A stretch of DNA of 64,000 nucleotides from Kribbella capetownensis (lineage in GTDB: Bacteria > Actinomycetota > Actinomycetes > Propionibacteriales > Kribbellaceae). Positions within the stretch are counted from its first letter, which is position 1, and the number at the start of each line of letters is the position of its first letter. The stretch lies in contig NZ_SJKD01000002.1 of the NCBI RefSeq assembly GCF_004331485.1, positions 186,001 through 250,000 of the forward strand. The letters are read 5' to 3'. Positions 9,186 to 18,099 of the stretch are shown piece by piece. The notes beneath the pieces are model-generated. The model worked only from the letters and a program-made list of their open reading frames with translations, was not told the DNA's origin and searched no databases. A program made the position numbers and the translations under genes.

Positions 9186-9448
9186 GGCCATAATGCGTTG
9201 GCAACCAGCTTCTCCAGGCGTCAGAGCTGACCTCGAGAGTCCCGATGCCGAACGTTGGTGATCGCCGTTTGACGGCTTCGGGCCTGTCCCGGTGGGCGGG
9301 CAGGCGCGGCAGGCCGGCGTGCTCTGGGCGGGTGGCCGGCTGATGACTGGCGTGCCTCCCGATGCAATGGTGTGGCTCAAGGGCATCGGGAGCGGGTTAG
9401 GGGTTCTGGATGGCCGACTGGTGGGTGCGGATCGGATAGCGTCTGGCC

Positions 9449-10507
9449 ATGACGGATGGTCGCAAGACGGTGCAGTCGAAGGATTGGTCCGCGCTGACCG
9501 AGCGGACGCTGGCGGAGGTCAAGACCTGCGCGTCGATCTACCGGCCGACCAATTTCTGGGATGTCGGAGTCGGCAAGATCCTGCAGGACATGGACACGCT
9601 GGGCCTGGACAGGTTCAAGTCGTGGCCGACGTCTGGGGCGTGGTTCTATCCGCGTTATGGCAATGGCTTCAGCAATGCCTCGATCGGCGTGGCCTACGAG
9701 GCGGCGGTGCAGGCCAACCCGGCGGCGAACAGGAACTGGGTCACCTCGGCGCTGAACGGCGCGTTCGAGGCCCGCCGCGACTTCGACGTCGCCGGCGTCT
9801 GCTGGAACCAGGACCGCTGGCCGGCGAACCTCGACGACTTCGGCGAGAGCCCGGTCGGCACTCCGCCGCAGGCGTACGGGCTGAGCCTGACCGAAGGCGT
9901 GCGGTTCGGGCGGCCGTACCTCAACTACCTGATCGTGATGGCGGCGCTGTCGAACCATGTCGATGCGCCGCCGAAGAGCTTCCTGGAGATCGGCGGCGGG
10001 TTCGGCGTCCTCGGCGAGATCGTGATGTCGCGCGATGCCGGGGCCAGGTACGTCGACATCGACATCCCGCCCCTGGTCACCGTCGCGTCGTTCTACCTGA
10101 CCGAACTGTTCGGCCGCGACCGGGTGCAGGTGTACGACGGCGCGATCGCCGACAGCGGGGTGATCGAGGTGAAGGGGTCCGCGGTGATCCCGAGCTGGCG
10201 GCTCGAGGACGTCCAGGGCGACTTCGACGTGTTCGTCAACTCGTTCTCGTTCCAGGAGATGGAACCCGAGGTGGCCGACAACTACATCGACCAGGTGTGC
10301 GCCAAGGGCGTCAAGTACGCCGTGTCGCTGAACTCCGAGCTAGGCACCGTCAAAGCTCAGAAAGCCGGCGAGTGGGGCTCGCTCCAGCCGGTCACGTCGG
10401 CCGACATCCTCAACGGTTTCGAGAAGCGCGGCTACACCGTGATCGGGCAGTACGGCGACCCGCTCGTCCACGGCGGCCGCCAACTCAACGTCCTGAAGAG
10501 AAAGTGA
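9449..10507 (+). CDS. Putative SAM-dependent (sugar) O-methyltransferase
   Basis: 352 residues. The SAM-binding motif I is FLEIGGGFGVLGEI (~residues 173-187), followed by an acidic ARYVDIDIPPLVTV motif and DFDVFVNSFSFQEM. The long N-terminal region with RPTNFWDVG and FGRPYLNYLIVM resembles the putative sugar O-methyltransferase family (TIGR04371-type) found in polysaccharide and glycoconjugate clusters. It ends with the usual Rossmann-type tail. It is the only gene in the tRNA-bounded interval, so no pathway partner is adjacent. A TAGCGT -10-like box lies 6 nt before the ATG, suggesting a leaderless transcript. Acceptor substrate unknown. Confidence 0.8.
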   Translation: MTDGRKTVQSKDWSALTERTLAEVKTCASIYRPTNFWDVGVGKILQDMDTLGLDRFKSWPTSGAWFYPRYGNGFSNASIGVAYEAAVQANPAANRNWVTSALNGAFEARRDFDVAGVCWNQDRWPANLDDFGESPVGTPPQAYGLSLTEGVRFGRPYLNYLIVMAALSNHVDAPPKSFLEIGGGFGVLGEIVMSRDAGARYVDIDIPPLVTVASFYLTELFGRDRVQVYDGAIADSGVIEVKGSAVIPSWRLEDVQGDFDVFVNSFSFQEMEPEVADNYIDQVCAKGVKYAVSLNSELGTVKAQKAGEWGSLQPVTSADILNGFEKRGYTVIGQYGDPLVHGGRQLNVLKRK

Positions 10508-10859
10508 CCCAAGCAGCTCTCGGAGTGCAGGTCGGCCGCGGCCAGCCATCCCACTGCTCGAACACACAACCTGCGGGTTAAAGGCCGCCCGATGGCGTGA
10601 ACTCTGCTCTCACGCTACGGACGCCCTCGCCACCGAGCAGAAGACGGGAATACCGCACACGTCGAATGCATGCCCCGGTTCGGGTCGCCGATCGTGAAGC
10701 CGATCGACAGGGTGGGGATCAATCGCGTCCCCCCGGGGCAAGGATTCACGGCTCGCGTTGGCGCGGTTGGCCAGGAGTTTGCACCACGGGTAGCCACACT
10801 CGGACCCTGGGCGCCAGGTCCATTCCGAAGCCGTCTCGTGCGTGACCAGCGGTTTTGTG

Positions 10860-10904
10860 TGGCGCGCCCGGCAGGATTCGAACCTGCGACCCACAGATTA
10901 GAAG
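10860..10904. repeat. 45-bp att-like repeat inside tRNA-Arg (proximal end)
   Basis: Partner of 9141-9185; see the cassette entry. The repeat starts exactly at the encoded CCA and ends at the first base of the anticodon loop, which is where many tyrosine integrases cross over. Confidence 0.85.
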
Positions 10905-10936
10905 TCTGTCGCTCTATCCAGCTGAGCTACGGGCGC
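10860..10936 (-). tRNA. tRNA-Arg (anticodon UCU)
   Basis: Read on the minus strand, it starts GCGCCCG and ends CGGGCGC-G-CCA, so the 7-bp acceptor stem is perfect and CCA is encoded. The anticodon loop is CTTCTAA with TCT at 10902-10900, flanked by an ACAGA/TCTGT stem. The T-arm GTTCGAATC is present. Without CCA the gene is 10863-10936 (74 nt). Its 3' 45 nt are duplicated at 9141-9185. Confidence 0.97.
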
Positions 10937-11095
10937 GTGGCAGGGACGAGTCTCTCAGATCGGTGGGCGATCGCGCCTCTGGGTTCCCCGGTTCCGGGGT
11001 TCGGGGGTGGGCGAAGTACACGCTTGTCGTTCCATCCGGGTAACGCTGCGTGGGCTGTCCTGCCGTGTGAAGGGCTCTCCAACTAGGCTGCGGGC

Positions 11096-12709
11096 ATGAG
11101 TTACCCCTCACCAGGCCCGGCCGGCTCGCCGCAACCCGCGGCGGGGTCGGCGTACTCGCCCGGCGGACCCTACCCGCAGCCGAATGTGCTGGGGAACCAT
11201 CCGGTCCCCGGCCAGCGGCGCAACCAGGGCATCCTGATCGGCATCGTGATCGCGGTCGTCTTCGCGATCGCGGGCCTGGTGATCTTCGGCATCGTGGTCA
11301 AGTCGACCGGCGCGGGCGGCTTCACCTGGGGACTGGTCTTCGCGTTCGTGCCCGTCATCCCGGTGATCGCGCTGTATCTGTGGCTGGATCGTTACGAGCC
11401 GGAGCCGACCAAGTACATCCTGTTCGCGCTCTGCTGGGGTGCGTTCATCGCCACCCTGGCCGCGATCTTCATCAACACCGAGGTCTCGAACCTGCTCGAG
11501 GAGACCGGCAGCGGCGGCAACCGCTCGGCCGTCTTCGTCGCGCCGCCGGTGGAGGAGTTCGCCAAGGGCTCGGTCATCCTGCTGCTGGCGCTGGTCCGCC
11601 GCAAGGAGTTCGACGGCATCATCGACGGCCTCGTGTACGCCGGAATGGTGGGCGTCGGCTTCGCCTTCACCGAGAACATCCTGTACTACGGCCGCATCTT
11701 CAACCAGCTGTCCGAGGAGGCCGGCAGCGACGCCGGCCTGCGCGGCGCGTTCGTGCTGTTCGTGATCCGCGGCCTGATCTCGCCGTTCGCCCATCCACTC
11801 TTCACGTCGTTCACAGCAATCGGCATCGGGGTCGCGATCAGGCATCGAAGTACCGCTGTCCGGTACCTCGCCCCGATCGTGGGGTACCTGGCGGCAGTGC
11901 TTGCCCACGGACTCTGGAACGGCGGCGCCAGCTGGGCCGGCGGCGGCGGCTTCATCACCGTCTACCTCTTCCTGATGGTGCCGATCTTCATCGGCATGGT
12001 CGTGTTCGCGCTGGTGATGCGGTCCCGCGAGGGACAGATGATCGCGTCCCGGCTGTACGACTACGTACGCTTCGGCTGGCTGGTCCCACAGGACGTACCA
12101 CTCATCGCGACGCTGCGCGGGCGCAAGGCGCTACGGCAGAACGCGAAGCGGTACGGCGCTCAGGCGGAAACGGCAGCCAAGGCGTTCCAGCACAACGCGA
12201 CCGAGCTGGCGTACCTGCGGGACAAGATCGTCCGCCAGGTGATCGGGCCGGACGCGCTGGAGACCGAGAAGAAGCTGCTGGACGAGCTGCGGGAGCGGCG
12301 GCCGAGCGTGCCGTTCCCGCCGATGCCGGCGTTCGCTCAGGCCGCGCCGCAGTTCCAGCCGGTGCCGGGGCCGGGGATGCCTGGGGCGCCCGGTGGTCCT
12401 CTGCCGGGTGGTCCTGTGCCTGGGCCCGGTGGGCCGATGCAGGGGGCGCCGGTGCCTGGGGGTGCTGGGCCTGGTCAGCAGGGAGCCGGTCAGCCGGGAG
12501 CGGGTGCGCCCGGTGGGCCCGGAGGTTCGCCGTACCCGGGTCAGGGAACAGGTGGATATCAGCGTCCGCAGGAGGGTTATCCGCCGCCTCAGCCGGGGTA
12601 TCCGTCGGGGCAACCCGGTTACTCAGGGGGCCCGCCTGGTTACCCGCCGGGACCCCCTGGTCAGCAAGGACCGCCGGGAGGATACGGTCCGTATCCACCA
12701 TCGCAGTGA
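11096..12709 (+). CDS. prsW: PrsW-family intramembrane metalloprotease with Pro/Gly-rich tail
   Basis: 537 residues. After a Pro/Gly-rich cytosolic N-terminus (~40 residues) come about eight membrane segments carrying the PrsW motifs: APPVEEFAKG (E153, E154, K157), FAFTENILYY, AHPLFTS and LAHGLWNG, whose Glu and His residues are the proposed metal-site ligands. PrsW enzymes cleave membrane substrates such as anti-sigma factors (known for Bacillus PrsW and RsiW). The C-terminal ~190 residues are cytosolic: a helical segment followed by a low-complexity Pro-Gly-Gln-Tyr tail (PPGYPPGPPGQQG), common in actinobacterial homologues and possibly a scaffold. A TAGGCT box lies 6 nt before the ATG, consistent with a leaderless promoter. 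No sigma/anti-sigma pair is nearby. Confidence 0.9.
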   Translation: MSYPSPGPAGSPQPAAGSAYSPGGPYPQPNVLGNHPVPGQRRNQGILIGIVIAVVFAIAGLVIFGIVVKSTGAGGFTWGLVFAFVPVIPVIALYLWLDRYEPEPTKYILFALCWGAFIATLAAIFINTEVSNLLEETGSGGNRSAVFVAPPVEEFAKGSVILLLALVRRKEFDGIIDGLVYAGMVGVGFAFTENILYYGRIFNQLSEEAGSDAGLRGAFVLFVIRGLISPFAHPLFTSFTAIGIGVAIRHRSTAVRYLAPIVGYLAAVLAHGLWNGGASWAGGGGFITVYLFLMVPIFIGMVVFALVMRSREGQMIASRLYDYVRFGWLVPQDVPLIATLRGRKALRQNAKRYGAQAETAAKAFQHNATELAYLRDKIVRQVIGPDALETEKKLLDELRERRPSVPFPPMPAFAQAAPQFQPVPGPGMPGAPGGPLPGGPVPGPGGPMQGAPVPGGAGPGQQGAGQPGAGAPGGPGGSPYPGQGTGGYQRPQEGYPPPQPGYPSGQPGYSGGPPGYPPGPPGQQGPPGGYGPYPPSQ

Positions 12710-12798
12710 TGCCACCCGTCCACGCCGCCAAACGGGGATGACGATGACTTTGCTTCTGCGCTGTCCGACCGGGCACCCTGTGTCCGTGGGCGGACGTC

Positions 12799-15700
12799 GT
12801 GGCTGACACCAGGTCAGCAGCTGGTGAAGGTTCGGAGCCGCAGGCTCCGCGCCGGGATCAGCCTGCCCAGGAGCTGGCGAACTTGATCTCCAACTCGGAT
12901 GCCAAGGGCAAGGGCTTCTGGCGTCGCCGCCGGCGGAAGTCCCAGCCGGAGCCTGCCGCGCCGGCTACCCCGGAGCCCGCCGCGCCGCCTGCGTCTGAGC
13001 CCGCCGGGCCGCCTGCCCCGGAGCCCGCCGTGCCGGCTGCCGCGGAGCCTGAGAAGGCCCAGCCGGACGCCGAGGCTGCCGGTCAGCGCGAGGATGCTGC
13101 GACGGGTGCTGCTCAGGCCGAGACGTCGTCCGCTGAGACGACCGCAGGCACTGAGACGCAGCCTGAGGCGGCTGGTGGCGCGGGCGGGTCCGAGTCGGAT
13201 GGCGCCGCTGATGCCTCCTCAGACGACGAAGAGAAGGTGTCGGAGGCTGAGACCACGGAGGCGGCCGCCGAGGGTGGGGACGCCGACGAGGCGGCGGCTG
13301 AGGTAGCGGAGGAGCCTGAGGCTGAGGTCGCTGACGCGGCTGACGGGTCTGCTGAGGGTGGCGACGTACCGGCTGAGGAGCGGTCGCGGCCGTCGGTCGG
13401 GATCGTTTACGAGCCTGATGAGTCTCCGGATGGGTTCCCGCTCGAGTACGGCAACATCATCGTCGGCCTGCCCAAAAAGGCAGGCGCCGACTCAGACGAG
13501 GCCCCCGAAGCCGGCACCTCCGGCGAGCCCCCGGCCGACGCAGAGGCCGCAGAGGCGGCCGAGCACGAGCCTGACGATGCCGAGAAGCACGAGCCCGACG
13601 CGGACGACGATGCCGAGGAGCCAGAGGCCTCGGAGAGCGCTCCGGCAGTTGAGGCTGCCCCGGCGGAAGCCGCAGACGCGGAGGCCGTTGAGTCTGCTCT
13701 GGAGGCTGGGGACGCGAGTTCGGCTGACGAGGCTGCTGCGGTGCCCGGCGACGACGCTGCGGCTGAGGACTCGCGAGACGGTGATGAGTCCGGCGTGAGC
13801 CCCCAGGCTCAGAAGCCCGAGGACGACGCTGACGCCGCTAAGGCGCAGGAGGCCGGCGGGGAGCAGGAGCCTGAGCACCACGCCGCTGATGGGTCGTCCG
13901 AGAGTGGTCTTGCTGCTGAGGCTCGCGAGACTGGTGCGGAGGAGTCCTCCGAGAGTGCTCCGACTGCTGAGGCTGGTGCGGAGGAGTCGTCCGAGGGTGG
14001 TCCGGCGGCTGGGGCTGATGCTGAAGCGGTCGGGGACGACGTACCGGCTGAGGACTCGCACTACGGCGAAGAGGCTGAGGACTCGACTACAGAAGCTGGA
14101 CAGTCCGAGGACGGGACTGAGGGGTCCGACGCGAGCGACGCGGTTGAGGGATCTGCGGACGATGCCTCGGAGGAGGCTGCTGCAGGCGACGGTCTGAGCG
14201 AGACGCCGGCTGAGGCCGTCGTGGGCGAGGACCGGGAAACGAGCCAGGACCAGGACACCAGCCAGGAGCAGGAAGCTGGCGAGGAGCAGACAACCGGCGA
14301 GGAGCAGACAACCGGCGAGGAGCACGCGACCGGCGAAGAGCAGGGGTCGGACGAGGCTCCGGCTGCTGTGGCTGAGAAGGCTGGCGGGGACGAGTCCGAG
14401 GGTGGCGCCGTTGCCGCCGACGCGGAGGCGTCGGACGAGAGTGGACCGGAGGCGGGCGCCGATGCTGCGGAGCAGGACGCGGGCGCGCCCGCTGGGGAGC
14501 TGGACGGCGCCGCGGCGGGGGAGCGCGACGAGGCTGAAGGCGAGCAGGATGACGCGGCTGCGGGGGAGCAGGACGCGGCTGCCGGGGAGCACGACGGCGA
14601 GGCTGCGGCGGGGGAAGAGGTTGTTGAGGAGCTGACTGCGGATCAGTTGGCTGAGCGGTTGGCGGCTGAGCAGGCTGCTATGGCGTTGATTACGTCGTTG
14701 ATGAAGTTGCGGGGGGCGTTGGCGAACAGCCAGTTGCCGATTGATGTGGTGGGGGCTGACGAGGCGCGGCAGCAGCAGAAGGCGATGCTGGATCAGCTGG
14801 ACGACTACATCCTGCCTCGGCTGGTGCAGTTGGAGGCGCCGGTTCTTGCGGTGGTCGGTGGCTCGACCGGCGCGGGCAAGTCGACCCTGGTGAACACGAT
14901 CATCGGCAAGGTCGTCAGCGAGCCAGGCGTACTGCGTCCGACGACCCGCTCGCCGGTGCTGATCCATCACCCGGCCGACGGGGAGTGGTTCGTCGGCGAC
15001 CGGGTGCTGCCGGGGATGGCGCGTACGACGGCCGACAGCCCGGGCGGGATGGAGGAGGCGGGACAGCTCCGGTTGGTTGCCGCCGACACCGTTCCGCGCG
15101 GCCTGGCAATCCTGGACGCGCCCGACATCGACTCGGTCGTCGAGGCGAACCGTGATCTCGCCACGCAGTTGCTCGCAGCCGCGGACCTCTGGCTGTTCGT
15201 GACCACGGCCGCCCGGTACTCCGACGCCGTCCCGTGGGACTTCCTGCAGAGCGCGTCGGACCGCAGTACGGCGGTCGCCGTCGTACTGGACCGGGCTCCG
15301 GCCGAGACGATCGACGACATCACCGGCCACCTGGCCCAGATGCTGCTCGAGCGCGGGCTCGGTGACTCGCCGCTGTTCTCGATCAAGGAGATCGTTGTCG
15401 ACAGCAACGGCATGTTGCCGGGAGAGACTGTTGCCTCGATCAAGGATTGGCTGGTCGACCTGGCCGCCGACGCGGAGGCCCGGTCGGCGGTCGTCCGGCG
15501 GACCCTGCATGGCGCCGTCACCGCGATGGTGAAGACCACCCCGCCGTTCGCGGCCGCGGTGCGCGCGCAGGCCGACACCGTGATCGAGCTGCGCTCGACC
15601 GTCGAGTCGGCGTACGACCAAGCGGTGAAGGACATCGCCAAGGCGACCCAGGACGGCACCCTGCTGCGCGGCGAGGTACTGGCCCGCTGGCAGGAGTTCG

Positions 15701-16377
15701 TCGGCACCGGCGAACTGCTGAAGGGCCTGCAGTCCAACGTCGGCCGGTTCCGCGACAAGGTGAAGGCGACGCTCGGCACCAAGTCCGCGCCGCCGACCCG
15801 GGATCTCAACGACGCGGTCGAGTCCGGCCTGGAGTCGTTGCTGGTCGAGCATGCCGCGGCTGCCGCCGAACGCGCCGAGAAGGCCTGGCAGTCGACCGCA
15901 GCCGGCCGGCAGTTGCTCGCCGCCGGCGGACCCGAGCTCGGTGCGATGTCCGAGGACTTCCCGGCGGCAGCCGGGCGTACCGTCCGCGAGTGGCAGGCCT
16001 TCGTGCTCGACCTGATCCGCAAGGAGGGCGCGGAGAAGCGCGGGACCGCCCGACTGCTGGAGTACGGCGTGAACGGGCTGGCACTCTCGCTCGTCGTGGC
16101 GCTTTTCGCCAGCGACGCAGACATCCCGACCGGGGCCGATGCGAGTTCAGGAGTCGGGAGCGCGGTCGTCGGACAGAGGTTGCTGGAGGCCGTCTTCGGC
16201 GACGAGTCGGTTCGCGGCATGGTGGCGAAGGCACGGGAAGAACTTGACGGTAAGGTTCATGCCCTGATGGATGCCGAATTCGCCCGCTATCTGACTGTCC
16301 TCGACCAGCATCCGGTCGACGCTGAGGCAGCAAGACAACTGACCGAGGCCGCGCGCGCGGTGGAGGACTGCACGTGA
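12799..16377 (+). CDS. Dynamin-like GTPase with very long acidic disordered N-terminus
   Basis: 1192 residues from a GTG start. Residues ~1-45 are mildly charged and include a basic patch (FWRRRRRKSQ); residues ~50-615 are almost entirely Ala, Glu, Asp, Gly, Ser and Thr with imperfect repeats. The GTPase domain starts near 620: P-loop GGSTGAGKST (K694), then ILDAPDIDS as G3 and a VVLDRAP segment in the G4 position (no classical NKxD). The C-terminal half is helical. It overlaps the next GTPase gene by 4 nt (GTGA). Paired dynamin-family GTPases occur in Streptomyces as DynA/DynB, which stabilise sporulation septa (established); equating these two genes with that pair is inference. Confidence 0.82.
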   Translation: MADTRSAAGEGSEPQAPRRDQPAQELANLISNSDAKGKGFWRRRRRKSQPEPAAPATPEPAAPPASEPAGPPAPEPAVPAAAEPEKAQPDAEAAGQREDAATGAAQAETSSAETTAGTETQPEAAGGAGGSESDGAADASSDDEEKVSEAETTEAAAEGGDADEAAAEVAEEPEAEVADAADGSAEGGDVPAEERSRPSVGIVYEPDESPDGFPLEYGNIIVGLPKKAGADSDEAPEAGTSGEPPADAEAAEAAEHEPDDAEKHEPDADDDAEEPEASESAPAVEAAPAEAADAEAVESALEAGDASSADEAAAVPGDDAAAEDSRDGDESGVSPQAQKPEDDADAAKAQEAGGEQEPEHHAADGSSESGLAAEARETGAEESSESAPTAEAGAEESSEGGPAAGADAEAVGDDVPAEDSHYGEEAEDSTTEAGQSEDGTEGSDASDAVEGSADDASEEAAAGDGLSETPAEAVVGEDRETSQDQDTSQEQEAGEEQTTGEEQTTGEEHATGEEQGSDEAPAAVAEKAGGDESEGGAVAADAEASDESGPEAGADAAEQDAGAPAGELDGAAAGERDEAEGEQDDAAAGEQDAAAGEHDGEAAAGEEVVEELTADQLAERLAAEQAAMALITSLMKLRGALANSQLPIDVVGADEARQQQKAMLDQLDDYILPRLVQLEAPVLAVVGGSTGAGKSTLVNTIIGKVVSEPGVLRPTTRSPVLIHHPADGEWFVGDRVLPGMARTTADSPGGMEEAGQLRLVAADTVPRGLAILDAPDIDSVVEANRDLATQLLAAADLWLFVTTAARYSDAVPWDFLQSASDRSTAVAVVLDRAPAETIDDITGHLAQMLLERGLGDSPLFSIKEIVVDSNGMLPGETVASIKDWLVDLAADAEARSAVVRRTLHGAVTAMVKTTPPFAAAVRAQADTVIELRSTVESAYDQAVKDIAKATQDGTLLRGEVLARWQEFVGTGELLKGLQSNVGRFRDKVKATLGTKSAPPTRDLNDAVESGLESLLVEHAAAAAERAEKAWQSTAAGRQLLAAGGPELGAMSEDFPAAAGRTVREWQAFVLDLIRKEGAEKRGTARLLEYGVNGLALSLVVALFASDADIPTGADASSGVGSAVVGQRLLEAVFGDESVRGMVAKAREELDGKVHALMDAEFARYLTVLDQHPVDAEAARQLTEAARAVEDCT
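14281..14343 (+). repeat. 18-bp tandem repeat in the acidic linker
   Basis: Three and a half copies of an 18-bp unit encode EEQTTG/EEHATG repeats inside the disordered region of the GTPase. A second, looser repetition (GAEESSES/GAEESSEG) lies around 13930-14010. In-frame repeat expansion probably contributes to the unusual length of this region. Confidence 0.8.
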
Positions 16378-18053
16378 CGGGAACAGTGGATACGGTCGAG
16401 GCCCCGGTACGGGCCGCGACCGATGTCCTGATGAAGATCGACGCGCTGGAAGCAGCCGCGAAGGCAGGTCAGGGCCGGTTGGACCAAGTGGTCCTCACCG
16501 AGGCCACGCAGATCGTGGACCGGGCTGGTCAACGGCTCAGGATGTCCGGCGAGCTGACCGTGGTCGCGCTGGCCGGTGCGACCGGGTCCGGGAAGTCGTC
16601 GCTGTTCAACGCGATGACCGGACTCGACCTGGCCGCGATCGGTACGCGCCGGCCGACCAGCTCGATGCCGCTCGCCTGTGTCTGGGGTGAGGAGCCGGCC
16701 GGTGAGGTGTTGAGCTGGCTCGGGATCCCGCGGCGCCACCAGGTGCAGCACCGCAGCTCGCTCGAGGAACAGCAGTCGGAGGATCTCGACGGTCTGGTCC
16801 TGCTGGACCTGCCCGACCACGACTCGACCGAGGTCGAGCACCGGCTGATCGTCGACCGGCTGGTCGAGTTGGTGGACATGCTGGTGTGGGTGGTGGACCC
16901 GCAGAAGTACGCCGACGCCGCGCTGCACAACCGCTACATCAAGCCGTACGCGTCGCACTCCGGTGTGATGGCGTTCGCGCTGAACCACATCGACAAGCTC
17001 AGCCCGGACCAGCGGAAGAGCTGCCTGAACGACCTGGAACGGTTGCTGAAGGCGGACGGTCTGAAGTCTCCGACGGTCGTTGCCACGTCCGCGGTCAGCG
17101 GCGACGGGCTGGACGAGGTGCGTGGCCTGCTGGTCAAGCGGGTCAGCAACAAGCGGTCCGCGCGCGAGCGGCTGGCGGCCGATGTCGATCGCGTCTCCGA
17201 CCGGATGGCAAGCCAGTGTGGCGATGCCAAGACTCCGGAGATCGCCGAGGCCGACATCACCGAACTGGTCGAGGCGTTGTCCGACGCGAGCGGTCTGCCG
17301 GTCGTGGTTGACGCCGTACGGCGTTCCTACCTGCAGCGAGCGAGTGCCGCGGCGGGATGGCCGCTCACCAAGTGGTTGGGACGGTTCCAGCCGGATCCGC
17401 TGCGGCGGCTGCAGTTGGATCAGGTGTCGAGGCAACAGGGCAAGGAACTGCGCCGGTCCGCGTCCAACGAGGTCGCGACCGCGCGGGCTTCGTTGCCTGC
17501 GGCAACACCTGTGCAGCGTGCCCGGATGGACACCGCGGTGCGGACGATCACGAACAAGGCCGCCGAAGGGTTGTCCCGGCCGTGGGCCGACTCGGTACGG
17601 TCCGCGATCCGGCGCCGTGAGGAGTCGCTCGGTGACGAGCTCGACCAGGCGGTCGCGCGGACGGACCTTGGTATCGCCAACAATCCCGGTTGGTGGGGCG
17701 CGGCACGGTTTGTGCAGTGGTTGTTGTTCGCGGTGACGCTGGCTGGTGGTGTGTGGCTGGCCGCGCTGCTCGTGGCGCGGATCGCTGGGCTGGATGACCC
17801 GCCGCTGCCGAAGGCGGGTGGGATCCCGTACGCGTGGATCATGCTGGTCGGCGGTGCGGTCCTCGGGATAGCGCTGGCTTTCGTCTGCCGGTTGTTCGCG
17901 ACCAGTGGCGCCGCCCGCCGGGCTCGTGCGGCCGAGAAGGCCCTCCGGGCCGAGCTCGAGAAGGTCGCCGACAGCCATGTGGTCGCGCCGGCCCGCGAAG
18001 AGCTCGAGGCCTACACCACCTGCCGCGACAGCCTCGCCACCGCTCGAGGCTGA
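16374..18053 (+). CDS. Membrane-anchored dynamin-like/Era-like GTPase
   Basis: 559 residues from a GTG that overlaps the upstream stop by 4 nt. P-loop GATGSGKSS (K74), G3 LLDLPDHDS, G4 NHIDKL (~204) and a G5-like VVATSAVSG give a complete G domain in residues ~55-260. After a helical stretch, two hydrophobic segments (WLLFAVTLAGGVWLAALLV and WIMLVGGAVLGIALAFV, ~440-510) form a hairpin anchor, followed by a charged helical tail. Unlike its upstream partner it keeps canonical NxxD nucleotide specificity and carries the membrane anchor, so the two probably act together at the membrane. A strong terminator follows immediately, closing the two-gene operon. Confidence 0.87.
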   Translation: MTGTVDTVEAPVRAATDVLMKIDALEAAAKAGQGRLDQVVLTEATQIVDRAGQRLRMSGELTVVALAGATGSGKSSLFNAMTGLDLAAIGTRRPTSSMPLACVWGEEPAGEVLSWLGIPRRHQVQHRSSLEEQQSEDLDGLVLLDLPDHDSTEVEHRLIVDRLVELVDMLVWVVDPQKYADAALHNRYIKPYASHSGVMAFALNHIDKLSPDQRKSCLNDLERLLKADGLKSPTVVATSAVSGDGLDEVRGLLVKRVSNKRSARERLAADVDRVSDRMASQCGDAKTPEIAEADITELVEALSDASGLPVVVDAVRRSYLQRASAAAGWPLTKWLGRFQPDPLRRLQLDQVSRQQGKELRRSASNEVATARASLPAATPVQRARMDTAVRTITNKAAEGLSRPWADSVRSAIRRREESLGDELDQAVARTDLGIANNPGWWGAARFVQWLLFAVTLAGGVWLAALLVARIAGLDDPPLPKAGGIPYAWIMLVGGAVLGIALAFVCRLFATSGAARRARAAEKALRAELEKVADSHVVAPAREELEAYTTCRDSLATARG

Positions 18054-18054
18054 C

Positions 18055-18090
18055 CCCGCCCAACCCACGTGCCGTCGCGGGTTGGGCGGG
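18055..18090. terminator. Bidirectional terminator hairpin
   Basis: CCCGCCCAACCC and GGGTTGGGCGGG form a perfect 12-bp stem around a 12-nt loop. It lies between the GTPase operon and the convergent SRPBCC gene. There is no U-tract, as is usual in actinobacteria. Confidence 0.85.
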
Positions 18091-18099
18091 ACCGCGGGA

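Larger units (their letters stand above)
9141..10904. mobile_element. Putative 1.76-kb tRNA-Arg-integrated cassette or remnant (no integrase)
   Basis: The interval is bounded by direct 45-bp repeats, with the intact tRNA at the right and its 3' fragment at the left, the geometry left by site-specific integration at a tRNA 3' end. Inside are 263 bp with no gene (9186-9448), one methyltransferase gene (9449-10507), and 352 bp (10508-10859) where I see only a doubtful short frame. No integrase, transposase or excisionase is visible. It could be an element that lost its integrase, a non-autonomous cassette mobilised in trans, or an old segmental duplication of the tRNA end. The boundary call is strong; the interpretation as mobile is inference. 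Confidence 0.6.

Noticed and set aside
9449..10507. Cassette methyltransferase considered as a DNA methyltransferase of a defence system
   Set aside because: There is no DPPY/NPPY or PCQ motif; GxGxG-type motif I with sugar-methyltransferase-like flanks fits better, and no restriction gene is adjacent.
10597..10845. 82-codon frame between the methyltransferase and the tRNA
   Set aside because: No ribosome site, Arg/Pro-rich composition, no similarity to anything I recognise. The region is listed as non-coding within the cassette.
14281..14343. Tandem repeat considered as a CRISPR-like array
   Set aside because: The 18-bp units are directly adjacent without spacers and preserve the reading frame of the GTPase gene. 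No CRISPR array or cas gene is present in the window.
13492..15852. 786-codon open frame on the minus strand opposite the GTPase gene
   Set aside because: It is an antisense by-product of the biased GC-rich codons of the GTPase; the sense frame has the P-loop and low-complexity signatures and a coupled downstream gene.
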